This document shows, piece after piece, positions 36,285-46,400 of a stretch of DNA of 64,000 nt. The notes beneath the pieces were generated by a model. It was not told the origin of the DNA. It made no database searches and saw only the letters and a list, made by a program, of their open reading frames with translations. The DNA lies in contig NZ_JADFTZ010000002.1 of the NCBI RefSeq assembly GCF_015223105.1, positions 408,215-472,214 on the forward strand. Direction: 5' to 3'. The translations under genes and the position numbers were made by a program. The stretch comes from Flavobacterium proteolyticum (lineage in GTDB: Bacteria; Bacteroidota; Bacteroidia; Flavobacteriales; Flavobacteriaceae). Within the stretch, counting starts at the first letter, position 1; every line of letters begins with the position of its first letter.

Positions 36285-39200
36285 TTATAGGATAACAAGT
36301 TTCTCATATTTTTCTGCAGATTTACCTGTCGTAGCTGATCTAACTGTGAGTTTGTAAACATAAACACCCTTACCGATTTTATCTCCAAAATCATCTCTCC
36401 CATCCCAAGTAACTTCTCTACACAAGAATCCGTCTGTAGTTACTTGTTGATTAATCGTTTTAACCAATTTCCCCGAAACTGTTAAAATTTGAACTTGAAC
36501 ATCTAAAGGCTCAAATGGCATATTATGATTGAACCAAAATTCGGTGTAACTCACGAATGGATTTGGGTAATTCAACACTTTTTCAATACGCAAACCGTCA
36601 TCAGAGCAAACTGCATTAAATTGAATTTCAGCCGTTACCAAATTATTATACACATCCCAAGCTTTGAACAAAATGGTATGCATGCCAGGCGTTAAATTTC
36701 GGAACGGAAATCGTAATCTTCCCGAAGTATAATCATCATTTTCAGTTTCATAATATTCATTCAATACATATGGATTTGATTCATCTCCATCTAAAATAGC
36801 CACAATATCATGACCAATTCCACTTGCTGTGTTAATCCCATTTTCATCCTCCAAAAAGGCCAACAATATTGGAGAACAATTTGTAATTCCACCCGAAACA
36901 AAACCTTCATCATTCATATGCAAACGAACCGTTGGCGGATTGCTATCACTAGGAGCATTTACGTTAACCCCTCCTATTTGGATTGTTTTATCATAACCTG
37001 ATTGATTATCAAGATTTGGCACATTGCGTTTTGCATAAAAACTAATTTTACCATTTCCAACCGGAACTCTAATGTCTTGAGGCACAACAAAACTAAACTC
37101 AAACTGACCATTTATTACAGATGCATTACCTCTAAAAACAGTTTCCCCTAAAGTTACAAAATTCATTATTATAAGTCCGTTTGCATCGGTAACACCATTA
37201 TTACCTAAGGTGCTTCTGTTAATATCTTTATCAAAAATCTGAACCGCTAAATCACCATTATAATTTGAAATCACAGCATTATTTTCATCCCAAACTTCTC
37301 CTGAAATTTTAACCAAACTCAGTGCTTGCAAAACAGGTAGTGGTTGATTCACTGGAACATCATTTACTTTTGTTAAAACCACTTTCGGTCTTGGAATTGC
37401 CAATTTAACCGCCGGATCTCCTATAAAAGAAACAACTCTTCTGTTATCTGATGTTGTGGACAACTTGGTCAATCGAAGTGCCTCAGAAATTGTTGGATAA
37501 TTCGTAGACCCAAAAGCATATAAATATTCACTCAAATAGTTATTCATAACAAACCCAGTAGTAACTCCTATTTGACGTGTTGTTGCAACTAAAGCGATGG
37601 CTCCACCACTTTTATTCCAATACATATATTCGCCACCTGTAAAACGGTTTGGATCATCAAAACGTGTAAATTCACAAGTTATTGTGATAAAAAGCGGATA
37701 TCGGTATCGATTGGTTAAATTTTGGGCATCTAATTTTTCAAATAGCCGTTCACGAGCTAACGCTTCCTCGTTTCCGTGACCAAAATAATTAAAAACTAAC
37801 GCTCCTTGCTCTAAAGCATCTAAGAAGTCACTTTTAGCTTCTGGATAACGTTCACCACCAGCTGCCACTTGCTGAATGTATGCATCGGTGTGTATTTTTT
37901 TTACATTTACAAAAGGCTTTTGAGCTGTTAGTGTATTCGCTAAGTTGTCTAATCCAAATTGAAGTGTAGCATCGGTATCATTATCAGCATCATCAGAATA
38001 AATAACATAATTATTTCGCCATCTACCATAGGATTTCTCATCATGATACTCAACAACTTTATCCACCATTTCTTTTGCCTGATTCAAATTAGAAACTAAC
38101 ATACGACCAACAGCAATATCAATACCATCAAAACCACCAATCATTTGCCCTTCTCCAGCATCCATTAAACCAAAAAAGTCATCTGACATGAAAGACGAAT
38201 ACAAGGACATATTAGAAATGTTATTAATATCAGAAGAAAAAGGATTAAAACCATGAAAAACAGGAACTATATTAGTGTTACTAAAAAGCCTGCTTTTGTA
38301 GTCATAAGAAGCATCTCCAAATAAATTAACATACTTCACTCTTTTATCAGGAGCAGAAGCATTCCAATATACATACTTAATTAAATTACGAATAGCCGCT
38401 ATATCTTGTTTACCGGATGAAAATTCTTGATAGATTTTTTCTAATGTAACAACACGAACACTTAATCCAGAATTATTTCTATGAAAATTAGCCAAACGTT
38501 CTGCTTGAGTAATTAAGAATTGAGGAGTTATGATTAAATAATCGATATCTTGAAAATTGCCTTGATTATTATTAAAAATTGTTCCTTTTAAGTTTTGGTT
38601 TTGAACCACACTATTTCCTTCTTTTAAAGGAGTATAAGTATCTGACAAATCAAGCGCTACATACTTTTTCTGATTACCAAGATTTACCTTGAAGGCAAAA
38701 GTAGCTCCAGAAGTATTTTCGTATTTGATCACATTTGATAAATCCGTCACATCCCAAACCTGTGGAATATTGGCAGCAGATGTAATTGTATATTGCCCAA
38801 TTCCAACATTACTTAATTCGTCATTATTAAAAAAGGAAAACTGCTTACCATAACCAACCAAATTTCGCTTTGAAGAAATTTTGATAAAATCTAAATAGCC
38901 ATTCGAACTAGGAACGCCACCATTATTATAAGTTAATTTAAGACTAATAGTATTTGAAGTCAAAGAAATAGTATTATTAATTGCCGACTCATAACCTTCA
39001 ACACCACTAAAAGCAACTAATGCAGGAAAGTTTATGGTTCCAAAATCTTGATTATTCACCTTACAAGCAAATGAAGAATTTCCAAAAGATTTTGATGCCG
39101 TATTTACATAAATAGAAACAGGAGTAATGTTATCAAGATTGGGAATTGTAAAATCAAAAGTTTGTTCATTTGTAATATTAAATTGTTCTCCAAACCATCT

Positions 39201-40157
39201 TCTCCCTACTTTACCAACGTTTACTAGGTCTTTCTCATAATACAAAACATCATCAAATTTAGAAAAAGTAAAAGTTGGTGTGCCTGATGGCTCTGTGGCT
39301 AATTGAATTCTTTTTCCTGCGCCACCTGAAGAAGTAACATAATAATACGATTTATCTGCAAACAAATTTACACTTGTCAAACTTTCTGTATTCCATGTAT
39401 CTATTCCTTCAGCATAAAATAAAATATAGTCATTATTATCAAAAACACCGTCATCTTCACCCGAAAACTGAATGGCATTTTCCACTAAATCATCCGAATA
39501 AGACAAGGAATTATTCAAAGGCAACATTCTTCCTCCATTTCCATAAATCTTGATATTTCTTGGATCTACATTTACATTAAAACCTAAACTTTGAAGAAAC
39601 GATTTTGAAATTTTATAAATCCCAGATTTCTCAACATAAAAACGATACCAGCTACCTGTAGCCAAAACGGAATTAGAAATCGATTGAACCGTATTTGAAC
39701 TTTGATTTCTGTTTGACAAATTATTTTGATAAGAATAATTGAAAGACAGGACTTTTTTATAAACACCACCTTCTTTTATGATAGGACTTACAATCAACAA
39801 TCCTTTATAATCATCGCGAGCACGAACCACTTCTAAAGAAGCTTGAATTTTATTTGGAATTTGAGCCTTATTTAAATCGTAAAGTTCAGATTCTGATAGA
39901 TTTTGATATAACACATTTGAAATAACAAGGCTAGAAGAATTAGTGGCAGCTGAAACAGAAACAATCTTTCTAAACTGAATTTTCTTCAAAGGAATATCCA
40001 AATTATAAAACTCTAAATCAAACTGCGGAACTTTAATAGTAGTTTCACCTATATTATAATCTGAATTCGATTTCCAATTAATCGTAACTTTTTCCGATTG
40101 CTGAGCAGTAGCAAACGCAAAATAAAATAAAAACAAAAATAATAGAGTCTTTTTCAT
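36285..40157 (-). CDS. porU: Type IX secretion sortase PorU (C25-type)
   Basis: The 1290-residue protein has a signal peptide and a gingipain-like caspase-fold domain with the dyad His794 (NYFGHGNEEAL) and Cys828 (TITCEFTRFDD). It removes the sorting tail of type IX cargo and attaches the protein to the cell surface. The C-terminal part has immunoglobulin-like domains and a retained sorting-type domain (NYPNPFVSYTEF...GVYVYKLTV). Length and motif spacing fit the family. It sits with porV and, divergently, gldJ. It should process the cargo of this window, including the three kinase-linked operons. Confidence 0.96.
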   Translation of the reverse strand: MKKTLLFLFLFYFAFATAQQSEKVTINWKSNSDYNIGETTIKVPQFDLEFYNLDIPLKKIQFRKIVSVSAATNSSSLVISNVLYQNLSESELYDLNKAQIPNKIQASLEVVRARDDYKGLLIVSPIIKEGGVYKKVLSFNYSYQNNLSNRNQSSNTVQSISNSVLATGSWYRFYVEKSGIYKISKSFLQSLGFNVNVDPRNIKIYGNGGRMLPLNNSLSYSDDLVENAIQFSGEDDGVFDNNDYILFYAEGIDTWNTESLTSVNLFADKSYYYVTSSGGAGKRIQLATEPSGTPTFTFSKFDDVLYYEKDLVNVGKVGRRWFGEQFNITNEQTFDFTIPNLDNITPVSIYVNTASKSFGNSSFACKVNNQDFGTINFPALVAFSGVEGYESAINNTISLTSNTISLKLTYNNGGVPSSNGYLDFIKISSKRNLVGYGKQFSFFNNDELSNVGIGQYTITSAANIPQVWDVTDLSNVIKYENTSGATFAFKVNLGNQKKYVALDLSDTYTPLKEGNSVVQNQNLKGTIFNNNQGNFQDIDYLIITPQFLITQAERLANFHRNNSGLSVRVVTLEKIYQEFSSGKQDIAAIRNLIKYVYWNASAPDKRVKYVNLFGDASYDYKSRLFSNTNIVPVFHGFNPFSSDINNISNMSLYSSFMSDDFFGLMDAGEGQMIGGFDGIDIAVGRMLVSNLNQAKEMVDKVVEYHDEKSYGRWRNNYVIYSDDADNDTDATLQFGLDNLANTLTAQKPFVNVKKIHTDAYIQQVAAGGERYPEAKSDFLDALEQGALVFNYFGHGNEEALARERLFEKLDAQNLTNRYRYPLFITITCEFTRFDDPNRFTGGEYMYWNKSGGAIALVATTRQIGVTTGFVMNNYLSEYLYAFGSTNYPTISEALRLTKLSTTSDNRRVVSFIGDPAVKLAIPRPKVVLTKVNDVPVNQPLPVLQALSLVKISGEVWDENNAVISNYNGDLAVQIFDKDINRSTLGNNGVTDANGLIIMNFVTLGETVFRGNASVINGQFEFSFVVPQDIRVPVGNGKISFYAKRNVPNLDNQSGYDKTIQIGGVNVNAPSDSNPPTVRLHMNDEGFVSGGITNCSPILLAFLEDENGINTASGIGHDIVAILDGDESNPYVLNEYYETENDDYTSGRLRFPFRNLTPGMHTILFKAWDVYNNLVTAEIQFNAVCSDDGLRIEKVLNYPNPFVSYTEFWFNHNMPFEPLDVQVQILTVSGKLVKTINQQVTTDGFLCREVTWDGRDDFGDKIGKGVYVYKLTVRSATTGKSAEKYEKLVIL

Positions 40158-40368
40158 TAGCTATAAAACGTGAATAACACATATATATTACAAAGAGAAA
40201 AAAATTATTTATTTTATTCTAATTTTTTACAATAAAACTTAGTATAAAACGTTGTAAGAGAAAGGATTTTAACATAACATTAATTTTTTTTTACAAATTT
40301 TTAAAAACATGTTGCATTTTAATTCATAATTATTATCTTGCGACACTAAATTTATTACCTACTAAAGT

Positions 40369-42072
40369 ATGAAAATTAAGAAAATTATGGCTTTAAAAGT
40401 GTTAGTGGTATTAGCACTGGCATTAGGTTTTACGGGTTGTAGCAAAAAAGGAAGCACCAAAGGTGGTTCTACTGCTACGGGATGGAAAATCAATGACAAA
40501 AAAGGTGGATTTCAGTTTAACGACAAGTTTAAACAACAAGAAACACCTCCAGGAATGATTTCGGTAGAGGGTGGTACTTTTACAATGGGTAAAGTACAAG
40601 ACGATGTTATGCATGATTGGAATAACTCTCCAAATCAACAACACGTACAATCATTTTTCATGGATGAAACAGAAGTTACAAACAAAATGTATTCTGAATA
40701 CTTATTTTGGGTAAAAACTGTATTTCCTCCAACAGAAGAAAATTACAAACACATCTACAACGGAGCAATTCCAGATACTTTAGTATGGAGAAATCGTTTA
40801 GGATACAACGAAACGATGACTAATAACTACTTAAGACACCCTGCATACGCTGACTACCCTGTAGTTGGAGTTAACTGGATTCAAGCAGTTGAATTTAGCA
40901 AATGGAGAACTGATCGTGTAAATGAAAATATTTTAGAGCGTGAAGGTTATCTTAAAAAAGACAACAAAATCAAATTAGGTTCTGATGTAACTGCTGAAAA
41001 CTCATTTAGTACTGAAACTTATATCAATACTCCATCTAAAACATTTGGTGGTAATGAAGAAGTTGTTTTGAAAAAAGAAATGGGTGGAGGAAGAAGACCT
41101 GCAGCTGACACGGCTAAAAATGTTTATGCTCAAAGAAGTTCAGGTTTAATTTTACCTGAATACAGATTACCAACAGAAGCTGAGTGGGAATATGCTGCTA
41201 CTGCTTTAGTAGGAAATAGAGAGTACAATATTTACAAAGGACAAAAGAAATACCCTTGGAGTGGTCAATATACTCGTTCGTCTAAAAGACAATACAGAGG
41301 TGACCAATTAGCCAACTTTAAACAAGGAAAAGGAGACTACGGAGGAATTGCTGGATGGTCTGATGATGGAGCTGATATTACTAATAAAGTAAAAAGTTAT
41401 GCGCCAAATGATTTCGGATTATACGATATGGCAGGTAACGTAGCTGAATGGGTACAAGACGTTTACAGACCAATGGTTGATGACGAAGCAAATGACTTCA
41501 ACTACTTCAGAGGTAACGTTTATACAAAAAACAAAATTGGTGAAGATGGAGTTGTTGAATTAGTGACTTCTGACAATATTACTTACGATACTTTAAGTAA
41601 TGGTAGAATTATGGCTAGAAATTTCCCTGGTCAAATTGCTCAAGTACCAGTTGATGAAAACGAGACTTATTTAAGAACTCAATTCTCAACTTCTGACAAC
41701 AGAAATTATAGAGATGGTGATAGACAATCTACTCGTTACTATAAATTTAATGATTCAGAAGAAGGAAGTGAAGGCGGAAGCGAAGAAAAATTCAGAATGT
41801 ACGAAGCTCCTAAACACTCTATTACAGCAGATAGTTTAGGTAAAATGGACAAGAAATTTGATAAATCTAACAAAAGAACTACATTAATTGATGACAATGT
41901 TAGAGTTTACAAAGGAGGTTCATGGAGAGATAGAGCTTATTGGTTAGACCCTGCTTCTAGAAGATTCTTCCCTCAAGATATGGCTACAGACTACATCGGA
42001 TTTAGATGTGCAATGTCTAAAGTAGGTCCTAAGTCAAACAAAAAGACTCCTAGAGGAAATCCAAAAAAATAA
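40369..42072 (+). CDS. gldJ: Gliding motility lipoprotein GldJ
   Basis: The 567-residue protein has a lipoprotein signal with the lipidated Cys24 (ALGFTGCSKKG) and a formylglycine-generating-enzyme-like (SUMF) domain (GGTFTMG...EVTNKMYSEYL, YRLPTEAEWEYAA, GNVAEWVQDVY, KGGSWRDRAYWLDP). In GldJ this fold is structural. It is an outer-membrane lipoprotein of the gliding and type IX motor apparatus and stabilises GldK. Divergent from porU, with 211 bases between, as in F. johnsoniae. Confidence 0.96.
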   Translation: MKIKKIMALKVLVVLALALGFTGCSKKGSTKGGSTATGWKINDKKGGFQFNDKFKQQETPPGMISVEGGTFTMGKVQDDVMHDWNNSPNQQHVQSFFMDETEVTNKMYSEYLFWVKTVFPPTEENYKHIYNGAIPDTLVWRNRLGYNETMTNNYLRHPAYADYPVVGVNWIQAVEFSKWRTDRVNENILEREGYLKKDNKIKLGSDVTAENSFSTETYINTPSKTFGGNEEVVLKKEMGGGRRPAADTAKNVYAQRSSGLILPEYRLPTEAEWEYAATALVGNREYNIYKGQKKYPWSGQYTRSSKRQYRGDQLANFKQGKGDYGGIAGWSDDGADITNKVKSYAPNDFGLYDMAGNVAEWVQDVYRPMVDDEANDFNYFRGNVYTKNKIGEDGVVELVTSDNITYDTLSNGRIMARNFPGQIAQVPVDENETYLRTQFSTSDNRNYRDGDRQSTRYYKFNDSEEGSEGGSEEKFRMYEAPKHSITADSLGKMDKKFDKSNKRTTLIDDNVRVYKGGSWRDRAYWLDPASRRFFPQDMATDYIGFRCAMSKVGPKSNKKTPRGNPKK

Positions 42073-42092
42073 TTTTCATACAAAATACTTTA

Positions 42093-42125
42093 AAAAGCCC
42101 TTTCAAACGAAAGGGCTTTTTTTTA
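42093..42125 (+). terminator. Terminator after gldJ
   Basis: The arms AAAAGCCCTTTC and GAAAGGGCTTTT enclose a 4-base loop and run into T8. Strong, perfect stem. Confidence 0.9.
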
Positions 42126-42152
42126 TCTTCGTTTCAATTTAATAAAACTTAT

Positions 42153-43439
42153 ATGACCACAATTGCAAATTTGCATTCTTTATTTTTAGAGTGTTCGAGT
42201 GTTTCAACAGATACGCGTAAAATTGAAAAAAACTCTTTATTCGTTGCATTAAAAGGCGATAATTTTGATGCCAACACTTTTGCTAAAGAAGCATTAGAAA
42301 AAGGAGCAAAATATGTGGTAATTGACAATCCAACTTATCTAATTGACAATCGTACTTTACTAGTAAAAGATTCACTAGTTGGCTTACAAGAGTTGGCTAA
42401 ATATCATAGAACTTTTTTAGGATTACCAATCATAGCTTTAACAGGAAGTAATGGCAAAACCACTACAAAGGAATTAATCCATGCAGTTCTTTCTAAAAAA
42501 TACAATACTCTTGCTACAATTGGTAATTTAAATAACCATATAGGTGTTCCTCTTACCTTATTACGATTTACCAAAGAAACTGAAATTGGGATTGTGGAAA
42601 TGGGAGCCAATCACCAGAAAGAAATTGAATTCTTATGTAAAATTGCACAACCAGATTATGGTTATATAACAAATTTTGGAAAGGCACATTTAGAAGGCTT
42701 TGGTGGAGTTGAAGGAGTAATTAAAGGTAAAAGTGAAATGTATGATTACCTTAGAGACAATAACAAGATAGTTTTTGTAAATTTAGATGATTCGATACAA
42801 AAAGAAAAATCAACTAATATTAAAAGATTTAGTTATTCCTTAAATGACTTAACAGCAGATGTGAAAATTTCGAGTATTGAAGCGAATCCAATGGTTAGAA
42901 TTATGTTTAACAATCAAACTATTGAATCTCATCTCATTGGAATTTACAACGCAAACAACATCAATGCTGCTATTACAATAGGAAATTATTTCAAAGTTTC
43001 TGATGAATTAATTAAAGAAGCAATTGAAAACTACATTCCAGAAAACAACCGCTCTCAATTAATACAAAAAAATGGAAATGAAATAATTTTAGATGCTTAC
43101 AATGCTAATCCAAGTAGTATGTCAGCTGCAATTACTAATTTTATTCAATTAGAAAAAAAGAAGAAAATTGCCATTCTTGGCGACATGTTCGAGTTAGGGG
43201 AAGAAAGTCTTGATGAACATGAAAAAATAATAAATTTATTAATTCCTGAAACCGATATAGCAACCTACTTCATTGGAAAAGATTTTTATGCTAATCAAAT
43301 TCAAAATACTCACATTAAATTCTTTGAAAATTTTGAACAATTTGCTAAGTTTTTAAATGCAACCCAACCAGAAGAAAGTTTAATCTTAATAAAGGGATCA
43401 AGAGGAATGGCTCTTGAAAAAACTTTAGAATTAATATAA
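42153..43439 (+). CDS. murF: UDP-N-acetylmuramoyl-tripeptide:D-Ala-D-Ala ligase
   Basis: The 428-residue Mur ligase has the N-terminal UDP-sugar domain (SVSTDTRKIEKNSLFVAL), the ATP motif TGSNGKTTTKE, central EMGANHQKEIEFL, and the C-terminal YNANPSSM and GDMFELG segments specific to MurF. It adds D-Ala-D-Ala to the peptidoglycan precursor in the cytoplasm. It is 80 bases after gldJ beyond a terminator, so it probably has its own promoter. Confidence 0.95.
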   Translation: MTTIANLHSLFLECSSVSTDTRKIEKNSLFVALKGDNFDANTFAKEALEKGAKYVVIDNPTYLIDNRTLLVKDSLVGLQELAKYHRTFLGLPIIALTGSNGKTTTKELIHAVLSKKYNTLATIGNLNNHIGVPLTLLRFTKETEIGIVEMGANHQKEIEFLCKIAQPDYGYITNFGKAHLEGFGGVEGVIKGKSEMYDYLRDNNKIVFVNLDDSIQKEKSTNIKRFSYSLNDLTADVKISSIEANPMVRIMFNNQTIESHLIGIYNANNINAAITIGNYFKVSDELIKEAIENYIPENNRSQLIQKNGNEIILDAYNANPSSMSAAITNFIQLEKKKKIAILGDMFELGEESLDEHEKIINLLIPETDIATYFIGKDFYANQIQNTHIKFFENFEQFAKFLNATQPEESLILIKGSRGMALEKTLELI

Positions 43440-43441
43440 AG

Positions 43442-43477
43442 AAAAAGTGCTATCAATAAATTGATAGCACTTTTTTT
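43442..43477. terminator. Bidirectional terminator between murF and giant adhesin
   Basis: The perfect 15-base arms AAAAAGTGCTATCAA and TTGATAGCACTTTTT enclose a 4-base loop. T-tracts occur on both strands, serving convergent genes. Confidence 0.92.
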
Positions 43478-43486
43478 AAATTTAAA

Positions 43487-46400
43487 CTATTGATTTCCAG
43501 AAACTATTTTATGAGTTACAACTTCTTTCGTAGTCATCAATTTCAGAATATACAATTCTCCACCTGAGTGATTGAAATTAAGATCTATTTTTAATTCTTT
43601 TCCAAAGTAAACATCTTTATCTTCAAATTGATATAATAATGTTCCTTTAATATCATAAATTTGAATAGTCACACTCGAATCATAATCAAATTGATAATTT
43701 AAAGTTATGTACTCTTTAAAAGGATTGGGATAAGCAGTAATATTTAAATCTCCCAAATCACCTGAAACAGCAATATCTGTTTCTTCAGGTATTGGAACTC
43801 CAACTCTACATTCATCATAACCTCTATTAATAGCATCTACCGCAGCATTAATATTGGAATGAGAAAGTACACCAATATTTTCTCCTCCTAAAGCTTTATT
43901 CGCTAAGACAAACAAGTTTCCAACTGTGGCACCACCATTTGAATTCAAATAATTAATAACATTTTGCGGAATACTAAATACTTGAACTGTTTCCATGTTA
44001 GGAATATTCGATCCACATTCAATAGTTTTCGCTGTTGCAAAAGTAGCTTCTAACTCTAAACCTCCTAAATCACCATCCACTTGAATATTAAAGAATAGTG
44101 TCATGGTTTGACTCAATAAGTTATTATTAATTGAACCTTTTCTCGAACCTTTAGAAGTAAGAGGATCATTATCAGACCAAGTTGAATACATATCGTATGT
44201 TGCAAAACCAATTAATTTTCTTGGACTACCACCTCCTGGTAACATTTTATAAATATTGTTATCTCTAGGGTTTGCAATTCCAATAACATCGCTTAGTTTA
44301 AGAGTAAAGAAATTTCCAGTTGTTACACTTCCAAAATTATAACTACCTCCAACTAACTCTAACGCTTTTCTCATCATTATTTGAGAATTAACGACTCCTA
44401 AATCTTGCGTACAACCAAGTCCCGCATAATTACCATAGAATCCTTGAGTATAAGTACAGTAATCATTATCACATGGGATAAGTTCCACATTAATTTCATC
44501 TAAAATTTCACAATCATTAGCATCAACAATACTAATAGAATGACTACCAGAACTTAGACCCAAAAAAGTATAGGGAGAAGACTGCTCTGTAGCAACTCCA
44601 CCATCAATACTCACAAAGTAAGGAGGTGTACCTCCTGAAAATACAGCTTGAATACTACCAGTTGCAGAACCTGAACAATTTTCTGGTCTCATTTCTAATG
44701 ACAATGATAATGCATTAGGTTGAATAATTTCAAGTGGAGAGCCTGTATTACAAGTAATTCCAACAGCGTCTGTTACCAAATATTCATAGGTACCTGCTAA
44801 CAAGTTGGATGTTGTATCATCGAAATCACCTTGAAATACCTTAACAATTGGTTCTTGAAGATTTGCGCCAGAAATAACCAAAGTATAAGGAGGAGTTGAA
44901 CCCCCTGAAATCACTCTTATTGATCCCGAATTATCCCCACTACAAAGAACAGGAGTAACAGAAGCCTCACAAGTCAAATTACAATTATACGACAACCTAA
45001 ATGATGCTGAACAAGAAGAAGAACATCCGTTTTCATCTTGAACTGTCCATGTAACAAGGACAGATGTCTCCACAACATCAGCTACTCCAAGTGTAGGATT
45101 TAATGGTGCATGACCTTCAGTTGGTTCCGCATTCAGTGGAGTATAAACGTAGGTTACATTAATAACTTCAAAATCAGGATCTGAATTTAATGTTGCAAAA
45201 GAATTAAACCAAGCATCAAAATTAGAATTTGTAGTAGATTGAGCTAAGGCAACCGAAACACCACATTGAACTTGATTATCCATTGAATCATCAGGACATT
45301 CAAGCACTGGAAGTGCATTTATAATTACAACTGCCCCATCACTATTAGTACATTCATTCCCATCGTTATATGTGTAAGTTACATTATAAGTTCCTGGTGC
45401 AAGACCTTCGGAGTCAAATAATCCTGAAGCACTTACGTGATCGCCACTCCATGTTCCTCCCGCTGGTGAAGCTGTTAATTGCACAGTAAATCCTGTACAA
45501 ACAGATGCATCATTGGCATTAACAATTGGCAATCCATTTACGGTAACAACTGCAACATCACTATTGCTACATTGATTTGCATCGGAATATGTATAGGTTA
45601 CATTATAAGAACCAGCAACTAATCCTGAGGCATCAAATAATCCTGAAGCACTTACGTGATCCCCACTCCATGTTCCTCCCGCTGGTGAAGCTGTTAATTG
45701 CACAGTAAATCCTGAACAAACAGATGTATCATTGGCGACAACTATCGGTAATGCATTAACGGTAACAACTGCAACATCACTATTACTACATTGATTTGCA
45801 TCGGAATAAGTATAGGTTACATTATAAGAACCAGCAACTAATCCTGAGGCATCAAATAATCCTGAAGCACTTACGTGATCCCCACTCCATGTTCCTCCCG
45901 CTGGTGAAGCTGTTAATTGCACAGTAAATCCTGTACAAACAGATGTATCATTGGCGGCAACTATCGGTAATGCATTAACGGTAACAACTGCAACATCACT
46001 ATTACTACATTGATTTGAATCGGAATAAGTATAGGTTACATTATAAGAACCTGCAACTAATCCTGAGGCATCAAACAATCCTGAAGCACTTACGTGATCG
46101 CCACTCCATGTTCCTCCTGCTGGTGAAGCTGTTAATTGCACGGTAAATCCTGTACAAACAGATGCGTCATTGGCAGCAACTATTGGTAATGCATTAACGG
46201 TAACAACTGCAACATCGCTATTACTACATTGATTTGCATCTGAATATGTGTAAGTCACATTATACGAACCCGCAGTTAATCCTGAAGCATTAAATAATCC
46301 TGAAGCACTTACGTGATCGCCGCTCCATGTTCCTCCTGCTGGTAAAGCTGTTAATTGAACGGTAAATCCTGTACAAACAGATGCGTCATTGGCAACAACT